Assembly: GCA_902776765.1 (NCBI GenBank) | Contig: CACYRP010000025.1 | Location: 1 to 52,862, forward strand | Reading direction: 5' to 3' | Source: Fibrobacter succinogenes | GTDB taxonomy: Bacteria > Fibrobacterota > Fibrobacteria > Fibrobacterales > Fibrobacteraceae | DNA length: 52,862 nucleotides | Shown: positions 16,732-24,786 of the stretch, one piece after another | Numbering within the stretch: the first letter of the stretch is position 1 | How the letters are laid out: every line of letters starts with the position of its first letter | Notes under the pieces: model-generated | What the model saw: the letters and a program-made list of their open reading frames with translations, nothing else | Told to the model about the DNA's origin: nothing | Databases searched by the model: none | Made by a program: the position numbers and the translations under genes

Positions 16732-17829
16732 ATGGGTTTTAAATGCGGCATCGTAGGCCTCCCGAACGTAGGCAAGAGCACCATCTTTAACGCAATCACC
16801 AACGCAGGCGCAGAATCCGCAAACTATCCGTTCTGCACCATCGACCCGAACGTGGGCATGGTCAGCGTTCCAGATGCACGTCTCGATGAACTTGTGAAGG
16901 TCTATAACCCGAAATCCATCGTCCCGGCCGTTACAGAATTTGTGGACATCGCAGGTCTTGTAAAGGGCGCTTCCAAGGGCGAAGGTCTCGGAAACCAGTT
17001 CCTCACCCACATCCGCGAATGCGAAGCTATCATGGAAGTGGTGCGCTGCTTTGACGACGAAAACATCATCCACGTGAACGGTTCTGTCGATCCGATCCGC
17101 GATGTGGAAGTCATCGAAACAGAACTCATCCTCAAGGACTTGGACACTGTCGAAAAGCGCCTTGCTACCGAAGCCAAGTCTGCACGTACCGGTAATGCCG
17201 AAGCAAAAGCTCGCCTTGCCGCTTGCGAACTCTTGAAGAAGAGCATGGAAGAAGGCCACGCCGCTCGCACCGTGATGCACGACAGCGAAGAAATGGAACT
17301 CATCGTGAAAGACCTCGGCCTCCTCACCGCAAAGCCGCTCTTCTACTGCGCAAACGTCAAGGAAGACGACATCCTCACAGGTAACGCCTACGTGGACCAG
17401 CTTAAAGAATACGCCTCCAAGCACGGTCACGACGTGATTGTCATCAGCGGCAAGATCGAAGAAGAACTCTCTGCCATGGAACCGGCCGACAAGGCTGACT
17501 TCCTCAAGGAACTCGGCATGGAAGAATCTGGACTTGATTCTGTCGTTCGTAAGGGTTACGAAATTCTCGGACTGCGCACGTTCTTTACCGCAGGCGAAAA
17601 GGAATGCCGCGCCTGGACGTTCCACGCAGGCTTCAAGGCTCCGCAGTGCGCAGGCGTCATCCACACGGACTTCGAACGCGGCTTCATCCGCGCAGAAACT
17701 TTGAGCTACGCCGACTTCCTCAAGCACGGCAGCTGGAACGCCGCCAAGGAAGCAGGTCTTGTCCGCACAGAAGGTAAGGAATACCTCGTGCAGGATGGCG
17801 ACATCATGTACTTCCTGTTCAATGTTTAG
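16732..17829 (+). CDS. ychF: Redox-regulated ATPase YchF (Obg-like)
   Basis: YchF/OLA1 is a P-loop protein of the Obg family that prefers ATP and associates with ribosomes. The G1 motif is GLPNVGKST (residues 9-17). DIAGLVKGASKGEGLGNQFL follows, with a hydrophobic residue replacing the usual catalytic Gln. The base-recognition motif is NVKE in place of NKxD, which explains ATP preference. A coiled-coil region (about 130-200) and a C-terminal TGS domain (TFHAGFKAPQCAGVIHTDFE) complete the 365-residue protein. Strongly biased codon use suggests high expression. Its TAG stop lies in phase with the heptad repeat that follows. Confidence 0.96.
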   Translation: MGFKCGIVGLPNVGKSTIFNAITNAGAESANYPFCTIDPNVGMVSVPDARLDELVKVYNPKSIVPAVTEFVDIAGLVKGASKGEGLGNQFLTHIRECEAIMEVVRCFDDENIIHVNGSVDPIRDVEVIETELILKDLDTVEKRLATEAKSARTGNAEAKARLAACELLKKSMEEGHAARTVMHDSEEMELIVKDLGLLTAKPLFYCANVKEDDILTGNAYVDQLKEYASKHGHDVIVISGKIEEELSAMEPADKADFLKELGMEESGLDSVVRKGYEILGLRTFFTAGEKECRAWTFHAGFKAPQCAGVIHTDFERGFIRAETLSYADFLKHGSWNAAKEAGLVRTEGKEYLVQDGDIMYFLFNV

Positions 17830-17864
17830 GTTACAGGTTTTAGGAGTTAGGTTTTAGGGATTAT
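17823..17864. repeat. Heptad repeat following ychF
   Basis: TGTTTAG, GTTACAG, GTTTTAG, GAGTTAG, GTTTTAG and GGATTAT follow each other with a strict seven-base period. The first heptad contains the ychF stop codon. A separate palindromic fragment, CCCGGC...GCCGGGGTGACA, lies just downstream at about 17875-17902. Confidence 0.8.
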
Positions 17865-17944
17865 AGCAAAGCCGCTCCCGGCACATTGGCCGGGGTGACA
17901 GTCTAAATAGTCATCCTCACGAAGGCTAAGATCTAAAACATAAC

Positions 17945-17970
17945 AGCCCGCTGGTTGAGCGGGCTATTTT
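17945..17970 (+). terminator. Terminator of ychF
   Basis: The stem AGCCCGCT/AGCGGGCT with loop GGTTG is followed by ATTTTTAT. Confidence 0.85.
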
Positions 17971-17975
17971 TATAC

Positions 17976-18001
17976 AAAAAAGGCCGCGATTGCTCGCGAC
18001 C
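17976..18001 (-). terminator. Terminator of the Wzc-type operon
   Basis: On the minus strand GGTCGCGA-GCAA-TCGCGGCC is followed by six T. It lies 31 bases after the stop of the 52-aa gene, which places that small gene inside the operon transcript. Confidence 0.85.
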
Positions 18002-18032
18002 TTTCTTCAGCTTTCTTCAATGGAGAATTTCG

Positions 18033-18191
18033 TTAACCAAATTCGTCGTCGTAACCTTCGCCGAAATCATCAACATCAACGCCCTTTTCGTCGGCATACT
18101 CCGATGAGCTAAGCAGGTTAGCCACTCGTGTCAGTTGCACGAGCTTCATGCTTGGCTGCGTATATTTTTTCTTTTCAGCTTTGATATTCAT
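18033..18191 (-). CDS. Small acidic-tailed peptide gene (52 aa) at the end of the Wzc-type operon
   Basis: An ATG at 18191 opens a 52-codon frame preceded by TAGGATGG about eight to ten bases upstream, 11 bases after the stop of the secreted-protein gene and followed by the operon terminator. The peptide has a basic N-terminal part (MNIKAEKKKYTQPSMKLVQL), a short hydrophobic/Ser region (ANLLSSS), and a very acidic Tyr/Gly-containing tail (DVDDFGEGYDDEFG). There is no signal peptide or membrane helix. A KY-x-x-P...L...LL pattern resembles short variable peptides I recall from Bacteroidota loci, a memory-based comparison only. Its role is unknown; a modified or exported peptide, or a modulator of the kinase, are possibilities. 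Confidence 0.65.
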   Translation of the reverse strand: MNIKAEKKKYTQPSMKLVQLTRVANLLSSSEYADEKGVDVDDFGEGYDDEFG

Positions 18192-18202
18192 ATTTCGCCA
18201 TC

Positions 18203-19195
18203 CTACTTAATGACCACTTTCTTTCTGTTGTGGAAATAGGTTCCCTTTGCGGTCGGCTTATGCTGGAGCAAACGACCCTTCATATCGTACCAGCGGTTGT
18301 CTTCCTTGTTGGAAAATTCACCCGTACGGGTATTAATTGTTCCAATAAACGTAGTACCACCAGTGCTATCAGAAATCACATGAACAGCGACAGTTTCGGG
18401 CAGGCTATCTAAACTAGCCACAGTGGTTTCTGCGGTCTTTGCAAGGCCCTTGACCTTCGAAGGAGTTTCTTCGGTCAAAGTGCACTTCATATAGGCTCTG
18501 AAAGGTCTGATATAGGCGCAACTCTTTTCGCTGCAAGCAGCCTTCTTAAAGTCACCCACCTTCGTATCATTCTTGGCCTTTGCCGCAAAACCGTAAATAC
18601 CCTTAGGCTTTTTGAATTCTATGCGTTCATAGGTTCCAATAACGTTCCAGTCATAACCACCACCAGAAAAGACGCTATGCCTACTTCCGGTTGTCGTATT
18701 GAGAGTCACGTAGTGATCTGGATAAACGTTATCCATATTGAACGCAATCGTCGTATCTTTCTGTTCATTCATGATGATATAAGGAGTATTTGCCTTGATT
18801 TCGTCAGCATAAGTGCTACGAACTTCAACCTGGAAATGGTCCGAATACTTCATGATTCTTACGAATTCATAAGCGCTAAGGCCCGAGAGTTTCCATGTCG
18901 GCACAGAGAACGGAAGCATAAGCGTGGATGCCACCTTGGACTTAAAGACTCGGCTGTAATAAACGGAGTCCACCTTAATGTCCTCGGGAATCACCGGAGC
19001 TTCGTCAGAACTATCGTCGATGTAAGCGACTACTCTTTCCGACGCCCTGGTTTCCCAGCTATTACGCTTGGCTTCATTGTGAACTTTCTTAATCGTAACG
19101 GCTCCATACTTGCCGACGACTTCTTCGGCAGCAAACGATGTACCCGTCATAGCGAGAGCGAAAGCAAAAGCAGAGATTACCTTCATGTTTATCAT
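18203..19195 (-). CDS. Secreted protein with a T9SS-like C-terminal tail
   Basis: A cleavable signal peptide (MKVISAFAFALAMTGTSFAAE) precedes about 300 beta-rich residues. The C-terminus, YDMKGRLLQHKPTAKGTYF followed by a basic end (RKKVVIK), resembles the type A sorting domain of type IX secretion substrates, so surface display is likely (inference). No catalytic motif is recognised. The ATG at 19195 is used because GGAGG lies six bases upstream; it overlaps the stop of the kinase gene (ATGA). The context with a Wzc-type kinase suggests a link to surface polymer assembly. Confidence 0.75.
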   Translation of the reverse strand: MINMKVISAFAFALAMTGTSFAAEEVVGKYGAVTIKKVHNEAKRNSWETRASERVVAYIDDSSDEAPVIPEDIKVDSVYYSRVFKSKVASTLMLPFSVPTWKLSGLSAYEFVRIMKYSDHFQVEVRSTYADEIKANTPYIIMNEQKDTTIAFNMDNVYPDHYVTLNTTTGSRHSVFSGGGYDWNVIGTYERIEFKKPKGIYGFAAKAKNDTKVGDFKKAACSEKSCAYIRPFRAYMKCTLTEETPSKVKGLAKTAETTVASLDSLPETVAVHVISDSTGGTTFIGTINTRTGEFSNKEDNRWYDMKGRLLQHKPTAKGTYFHNRKKVVIK

Positions 19196-21402
19196 TGTCT
19201 ACCTCCAAATCTAGAGCCTAATAAGAAGAATAAAGATGCAAACGAAAAGCGCTTATAATCCTGTGGTTGCTGCTTGTTGTATTCCTTTTCATAGTAACCG
19301 TAATGACCCGGTTCATATTCATATTGGTTCAACACAACTGCACCCTGCTTTCCGGAATAGCGCACAATCTTCGAGAGCGATTCCTTAATGTCATCCATAC
19401 GATGCTTGCCATATTGGAGCACAAACAGCAAGTAATCGGCAAAAGGACAAATCAATTCGGCATCGGTCACCAAGTTTAATGGCGGAGTGTCAACGATAAC
19501 CAAGTCATACTTTTGGCGAGCTTCCTTAAGCAAGTTTTCCATTGCATCGCTACGGAGCAGGCCACAAGCCGTCATGTTCGTTTTGCCGGCGTTAAGCACG
19601 AACATATTCTTGTCGTATTTCTGCTGGACAGCTTCGTCTAAGGTTTTCTTTCCGATAAGCACATCAGCGAGTCCGGCGACACCGGTGCGAACAGAGCCAC
19701 GACGCATATCAGCATCAATCAACAGCACCTTTTTGCCGCTAGTGGCGGCAATGGCAGAAAGGTTCTGAGAAACAAAGCTCTTGCCAACGCCAGAAATCAG
19801 ACCCATCACGAGGATTACGGAGTGTTCCTTGTGCGAGAAGGAGAAGTTGATTGCCGTCATCATGGACTGGAAGGATTCCGTCACCTGATCTTCGGTTCTC
19901 TGCAGCACAAACGGAACGTTTTGGCGCATTTTCGTACGTTTACCGAGCAATATATTGCGGGACTTCGGGATCTTCACGAGCACGTTCATCTTCGTTTCGC
20001 GTTCAATTTCAGAAGCGCTACGAACGCCATTCTTGAGCATATACATCAAGTAAGCGTAGAAAACACCCACTAAAAAGCCTATAGCAACCGCAATAAGGAA
20101 AATTTTCTTTCTCTTCGGTTTGGACGGCATCGATTCAACCTGAGCCAAGTCGACAATACGCACGTTACCCACTTCACCAACACGCACCACGCGCAACTGC
20201 TGGATATTATTGAGCATATTCGTGTAGATTTCGTTATTCACGGCCACTTCTTCTTGCAAGCGTGCAACTTCCTGCTGCGTGAGAGGCATCTTTTGAGCGC
20301 TCTTCTTGAGCATATTCAATTCAGAGCGCAATTTTCCCAACTGCCTGGAAAGCGTCACGACACTCGGATGTTCAGCCTTAAAAAGACGCATTGCAGCTTG
20401 TCTTTTCTGTTCCATTTCAAGAATTTGCCTTTTCAGTTCCGTTTCTTTCGAAATGTGGGCCTTGGTTTCGCCGGTCATGTCGATAGAACCAATTTTGTAG
20501 CGATAATCGGCCAAAACCTTTTCGGCGCTGTCGAGTTTAGACTTGACCATCGGCAACTGGCTTTCCAAAAATTCAAGAGTCTTTTCGGCTTCTGCGCTAC
20601 GCATTTCGACGTTCTGGCGCAAATAAGTCTTAGCAATCGTATTCAAAATGGAGGCTGCGCGATCAGGATAGCGGTGGCTAAAATGAACGGAAATAATACC
20701 CGTCTTTTTGCCCTGTTCAGCAACACCCAAAGCACCCCTCAAAGCACGTCCGGCCTTCAACGTAGAACCCTGTGCAATAATGAACTTCTGACCTTCTTCT
20801 GCAAGCAAGAACTTCACACGGATAACCAAGGAATCACCGGCGTAGGCGACCTTGCAAATTTCCCCAACCTTTCCTTCAAGAATTTTTTTGCCACCCGGAG
20901 CGATTACGGAATATCCGTCTTCGCCATCAGCGACGGCATACCACTTTTCGGTACGCAATTCAGCCGGAATCTGCAAAGAATCCAGATCCATACGGCCTTC
21001 CATATGAAGCAGGCGATTCCAAAAGCCCACCGGCTGAGCCATTAAATTAAGGTGTTCTTCCTGGGCAACCGTAGTCAAAACCAAACGGCTCTTGATGAGC
21101 TCGATTTCGGCATCCGTCGGGCTCGCCATTTCCAAGACTTCACCCATTTCACCCAAGGCCTTAGTAGACTTGCTGCTATTGCCCTTCACGTTAACCTGGA
21201 GCAGCACGTCACTAGAATATAAAGGACGAGCCCATTGAGCAACAAAGGCTCCAATCACTGCGGCGACCAAGACGCAAGTGATAATGGCTTTTCTATTTCT
21301 CCAAAGGAGGAGAAATATTTCCTGTAAGGAAATTTCTTCGTTGTCCCGTGTGGACGGAGCCGAAGACAAACCCGATGCTGTAACTTTTTCTTGTTCTGCC
21401 AT
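19192..21402 (-). CDS. wzc: Wzc-type chain-length determinant / bacterial tyrosine kinase
   Basis: The 736-residue protein has the full BY-kinase layout: an N-terminal Wzz domain with membrane helices near 40-60 and 434-458, a long periplasmic coiled-coil region, and a cytoplasmic kinase domain. Walker A is GLISGVGKS (about 537), Walker A' VLLIDADMRRG (about 559) and Walker B LVIVDTPP (about 637). The tail has a Tyr cluster (YEYEPGHYGYYEKEY), the usual autophosphorylation region. Such kinases control polysaccharide polymerisation and export. No glycosyltransferase, polymerase or Wza gene is adjacent; only a secreted protein and a 52-aa peptide follow, which is atypical. A 318-base AT-rich region without genes lies upstream. 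Confidence 0.92.
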   Translation of the reverse strand: MAEQEKVTASGLSSAPSTRDNEEISLQEIFLLLWRNRKAIITCVLVAAVIGAFVAQWARPLYSSDVLLQVNVKGNSSKSTKALGEMGEVLEMASPTDAEIELIKSRLVLTTVAQEEHLNLMAQPVGFWNRLLHMEGRMDLDSLQIPAELRTEKWYAVADGEDGYSVIAPGGKKILEGKVGEICKVAYAGDSLVIRVKFLLAEEGQKFIIAQGSTLKAGRALRGALGVAEQGKKTGIISVHFSHRYPDRAASILNTIAKTYLRQNVEMRSAEAEKTLEFLESQLPMVKSKLDSAEKVLADYRYKIGSIDMTGETKAHISKETELKRQILEMEQKRQAAMRLFKAEHPSVVTLSRQLGKLRSELNMLKKSAQKMPLTQQEVARLQEEVAVNNEIYTNMLNNIQQLRVVRVGEVGNVRIVDLAQVESMPSKPKRKKIFLIAVAIGFLVGVFYAYLMYMLKNGVRSASEIERETKMNVLVKIPKSRNILLGKRTKMRQNVPFVLQRTEDQVTESFQSMMTAINFSFSHKEHSVILVMGLISGVGKSFVSQNLSAIAATSGKKVLLIDADMRRGSVRTGVAGLADVLIGKKTLDEAVQQKYDKNMFVLNAGKTNMTACGLLRSDAMENLLKEARQKYDLVIVDTPPLNLVTDAELICPFADYLLFVLQYGKHRMDDIKESLSKIVRYSGKQGAVVLNQYEYEPGHYGYYEKEYNKQQPQDYKRFSFASLFFLLGSRFGGRQ

Positions 21403-21660
21403 AATATTATCGTTTGATACCCACTCCAGGCATCTTAAGTTTTAAGGTTACGCACCTAATCAACCTGCTATCGTAAACAAAAGTTTAAGATAGTCCCCAA
21501 CACAATGCAAAATTTAAAATTTCCTATACAAAAAAGTATCCCTTCAAATCATACCTATTTTTGCCCATTTTATGATTTTTTTCATACATTTGATACCTAT
21601 CACACGTTCATAAAAAAGACGATTTTTGTTATCAGAATTGTAAACTTTAAAACACATTTA

Positions 21661-21693
21661 TAAAACAAATAGGACTCGACAAGAGCCGAGTCC
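21661..21693 (-). terminator. Terminator of the FGE-domain/membrane protein pair
   Basis: On the minus strand GGACTCG-GCTCTTGT-CGAGTCC is followed by TATTTGTTTTA, 28 bases after the stop at 21721. The rest of the gap to 21402 is AT-rich with no gene. Confidence 0.65.
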
Positions 21694-21720
21694 ATGCATG
21701 ACATTTTTTTAAAATTTTGT

Positions 21721-22302
21721 TTACTTTTTCTTTTTTCGGCTACGTCGAGCGATAACAGCCGGGCGCACAAGCGTTGCTATATTCATCGCCGTTCCTATTA
21801 AAATCAAGAAACTAGCGCAATAAAGGCCAATTCCGGCCTGCACTTTGAGCAACGGGATCCCCAGCATATCACTAATCTGCGAAAGTTTCATCAAAAGCGA
21901 CCACAGCGAGACCATCGATAAAAGCCCCATGACCGTCGAAGCTAGCGGCACAACCCAAGCAAACACCGCCGCCAAGAACACAGCCGCAAGAATACCATAC
22001 AGATGGTGAACCGGCTCCATTTTAGGAAAATTCGGCATTTGCACCTTGAAACGATCCAAAACTTTGGGATTTTCCTTGACCATACGGTGCATTTGCCCAA
22101 GAGCTGGGTCTGCAAGCGTATTATCGAGGTCAACCCCCGATGCCACCTGATAAAACGATATTTCCGCAATGGGCTTGCTATCGTCCTTGGCCGAGCAAGA
22201 AACGCTAGCCAACGGCATCAACAAAGCAAGAAACACCAGCAAATACGGAAGAGCTGTAAGCTTCTTAAAAAGGCTTTTTTCCTTATTGGATTTATCACTC
22301 AT
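21721..22302 (-). CDS. Multi-pass membrane protein of unknown function
   Basis: The 193-residue protein has one N-terminal membrane helix (LPYLLVFLALLMPLASVSC), an extracytoplasmic loop of about 65 residues ending near MEPVHHLYG, then three to four further helices and a strongly basic C-terminus (RRSRKKKK) that should face the cytoplasm. The Cys at the end of helix one follows SVS rather than a proper lipobox. The start at 22302 overlaps the stop of the FGE-domain gene by one base (TAATG), so the two are coupled. No family was recognised. Confidence 0.75.
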   Translation of the reverse strand: MSDKSNKEKSLFKKLTALPYLLVFLALLMPLASVSCSAKDDSKPIAEISFYQVASGVDLDNTLADPALGQMHRMVKENPKVLDRFKVQMPNFPKMEPVHHLYGILAAVFLAAVFAWVVPLASTVMGLLSMVSLWSLLMKLSQISDMLGIPLLKVQAGIGLYCASFLILIGTAMNIATLVRPAVIARRSRKKKK

Positions 22303-24722
22303 TATTGCTTTTCCTGAATAATTCGTTCGAGCGGGAACACACAGCGGAAGCCAATGTAATCCGACCAATAGCGTGGATCTTCGTCATCGCGGTATGTCAT
22401 GTTCAATTTCTTGACTTTATCCTTCCAGGAACCGCCCTTAATTACTTTATTTGTTCCCAAGAAAGATCCTGTCGGATTAGAACTTTCAATAGTGAACGTA
22501 ATCGCAAAGTAATTGTCGCGGGTCCATTCCGTTACGTTGCCCGACATGTCATAAAGACCCCATGCATTCGGAGCTTTTGTTGCCACATCATGCGGGCCAT
22601 AAGCTCCATCTTTTTTGCCTCTCTTGAAAGAATTTTCTGCAAAGATAGCATACTTGCCAACGCTCATTGCATCGTCCATCGTCCAAAGGACGCCATCATT
22701 ACTACCGGCGCGGCCAGCATATTCCCATTGAGCTTCGGTGGGCAAGTCACCGCCAAGAACCTTACATGCATACTGAGCCTTTTCCCAGGTGATATTCTGG
22801 ACCGGCTTGTTCGGACCCTTGAATGCAGATTTATCCGCATTACGTTTTGTCGAATCCAAGAGGCCCATTATTTTGTGATAAAATTCCTGCGTCACTTCGG
22901 TTGTATGAATTGCAAACGGCGACATGGAAACAACCTTACCGCGATAGCGGAACGAGCCCGAATCAGTAATAGCAACGGTTCCACGAGAAGGATGTTCAAC
23001 AACATTAAATTTCGGTTCGTACTTTACGGAATCCACTTTAGAAGAAGAACTGGCAACGACTGACGAAGACGATTCGAGCCCTCCAGACTTGAGCCAATCT
23101 ATAACTTCTTTTTCTACAGCAATATGCTTCGGCAAAGTAAATTCACCCTTGCCTACATAGAGAGAATCGCCCACGCGGAACCCGAGCTTGCCATAGCGGT
23201 ACTGGTAACGCCCTACAAGCGCACCTTCCTTGAACACCCATACCGGCTTGTTGTTTACAAGGAAGAGCGTTGTCACAAAGGTAGAATCACCACTGGCAAG
23301 TAGATTCACAAGCGAATCCATCGAGAATCCTTCAACGACACCTTTCCAGGAAACTTCAACACGATTGTGATCCGTACCAAAACGAAGCACCAACGATTCT
23401 ATCTTGCTAGAATCTAAAGATTTCATTGACGAGTCGGTGGATGCAGCTGTCGTGTCAACGGCCTTCATGATTTTTTCCACCGCGACAGGCAGCATGTTAA
23501 TTTCAATCGGGAGCGCCTGCAAGCTATCGAACTTTGCATGGAAAGCCTTATAGATCGCGCTAACTTCGCCCAACTTTTTTTCTCGCCAAATTTTTTGCGC
23601 TTCGCTACGTTTCAAATTATAATGCTTCACGTAATCGCGATAGACCTTTCCCGAATTGTTAAGTCCAAGCGATTCGGCGGGGATAATCGAAGGATAGAAC
23701 TTGGAAAATTCAGTCGTGTCAATGCGCTTAAAGTTTTTATCGACCTCGACAGAGAATATGTCATAAAGCGATTCAGCATCTTCGAGCACCTGGAGAGCAT
23801 GCACCTGTTCTAGCGAAACGGTCAATTTTGACGAAGCAGAGACCTTTGAATTAGAAGACACAGAGCTAGAAGAAGCTCCACTAGAGCTAGAAACACCGGC
23901 ATCAAAATCGGGAATAACAACACCCGAACTAGATGTAAGCGAATCCGCAGAACTAGATGTTGCAGCAACAGATTCGGGAACAGCCTGACTCGAACTAGAA
24001 ATTTCTACAACCGAATTCTGTACTACCGGGAACTTCACATTGAACGTGAGCACTTCACCCGGCTTAAGCACTCCCGCATCGACATACGGGAGTTGGTCCG
24101 GAGCGCTGAACGAAAAAACATAAACACCATTTTCAGCAGGATAGATAGCCCTTGTCCCCGCTTTCATCTTTGCATTCAGAGACACGACTTCCAAGTTTTT
24201 TTCATCTGACTTGATTTGCACCATGCCCGGATGGACGCTTTCGTTCAAGACTTGCCACTTGCCATTCTTCATGAACAAGAGTTTTGCAACGCGTGGCGAA
24301 TAAACATACTCGGCATCAAAATAGATATCGGCTTCGTCCTGGAAGGCCTTATACTGACGGGATGCATAAAGACGGAGTCCCACCACTTCGCGAGCACTCA
24401 AATGATTTCCCTTGAGGCTAAAAGCATGGAGCTTTTTATATTCTTCCGGCTTTGCCTCGCCAGAGAACCACAAGTAATCCTTAGCGGATTTTTTATAGCG
24501 AAGGTAAAGCGTATTGGGCTGCAATGGGAATACCGGTTCCTGCGAGATTGCTAAAGATTTGTCCAATGCTATAGCTTTCTTGGAAGCATTTTCCAAAAGA
24601 CTTCCATCCAAGAGGGTACCGACTTTAAAATTTTCCGATGTCAATTTGAAGTTGCGATCTTCATCGGCCAAGGTAAGCGCCGGGACCAGCAACAAAAGCG
24701 GAAGCAATCGGGAAAATGTCAT
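22302..24722 (-). CDS. Secreted protein with C-terminal FGE-sulfatase-like domain and Ser-rich linkers
   Basis: The 806-residue protein starts with a signal peptide (MTFSRLLPLLLLVPALTLA). Two Ser-rich linkers (around residues 255-330 and 610-625) separate an N-terminal beta domain and a middle domain from a C-terminal formylglycine-generating-enzyme-like fold: PFAIHTTEVTQEFYHKIMG, LPTEAQWEYAGRAG, WGLYDMSGNVTEWTRDNY, KVIKGGSWKDK and YIGFRCVFP. Most bacterial members of this fold bind ligands rather than form formylglycine; the paired catalytic Cys is not evident here. Poly-Ser linkers are a Fibrobacter habit. ATG 24722 has AGGAG seven bases upstream. It is coupled to the downstream membrane protein. 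Confidence 0.85.
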   Translation of the reverse strand: MTFSRLLPLLLLVPALTLADEDRNFKLTSENFKVGTLLDGSLLENASKKAIALDKSLAISQEPVFPLQPNTLYLRYKKSAKDYLWFSGEAKPEEYKKLHAFSLKGNHLSAREVVGLRLYASRQYKAFQDEADIYFDAEYVYSPRVAKLLFMKNGKWQVLNESVHPGMVQIKSDEKNLEVVSLNAKMKAGTRAIYPAENGVYVFSFSAPDQLPYVDAGVLKPGEVLTFNVKFPVVQNSVVEISSSSQAVPESVAATSSSADSLTSSSGVVIPDFDAGVSSSSGASSSSVSSNSKVSASSKLTVSLEQVHALQVLEDAESLYDIFSVEVDKNFKRIDTTEFSKFYPSIIPAESLGLNNSGKVYRDYVKHYNLKRSEAQKIWREKKLGEVSAIYKAFHAKFDSLQALPIEINMLPVAVEKIMKAVDTTAASTDSSMKSLDSSKIESLVLRFGTDHNRVEVSWKGVVEGFSMDSLVNLLASGDSTFVTTLFLVNNKPVWVFKEGALVGRYQYRYGKLGFRVGDSLYVGKGEFTLPKHIAVEKEVIDWLKSGGLESSSSVVASSSSKVDSVKYEPKFNVVEHPSRGTVAITDSGSFRYRGKVVSMSPFAIHTTEVTQEFYHKIMGLLDSTKRNADKSAFKGPNKPVQNITWEKAQYACKVLGGDLPTEAQWEYAGRAGSNDGVLWTMDDAMSVGKYAIFAENSFKRGKKDGAYGPHDVATKAPNAWGLYDMSGNVTEWTRDNYFAITFTIESSNPTGSFLGTNKVIKGGSWKDKVKKLNMTYRDDEDPRYWSDYIGFRCVFPLERIIQEKQ

Positions 24723-24786
24723 AAGCACTCCTGTCTTTTTAGAACCTTCTCGTCTAGAAAAATAATTTCTTCTTAGAAAAGAGGTG

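Noticed and set aside
16660..17727. Long minus-strand frame opposite ychF (355 codons)
   Set aside because: It is a mirror of a highly biased gene; residues such as long runs of Val/Phe/His/Asp are typical of antisense frames and no family is recognisable.
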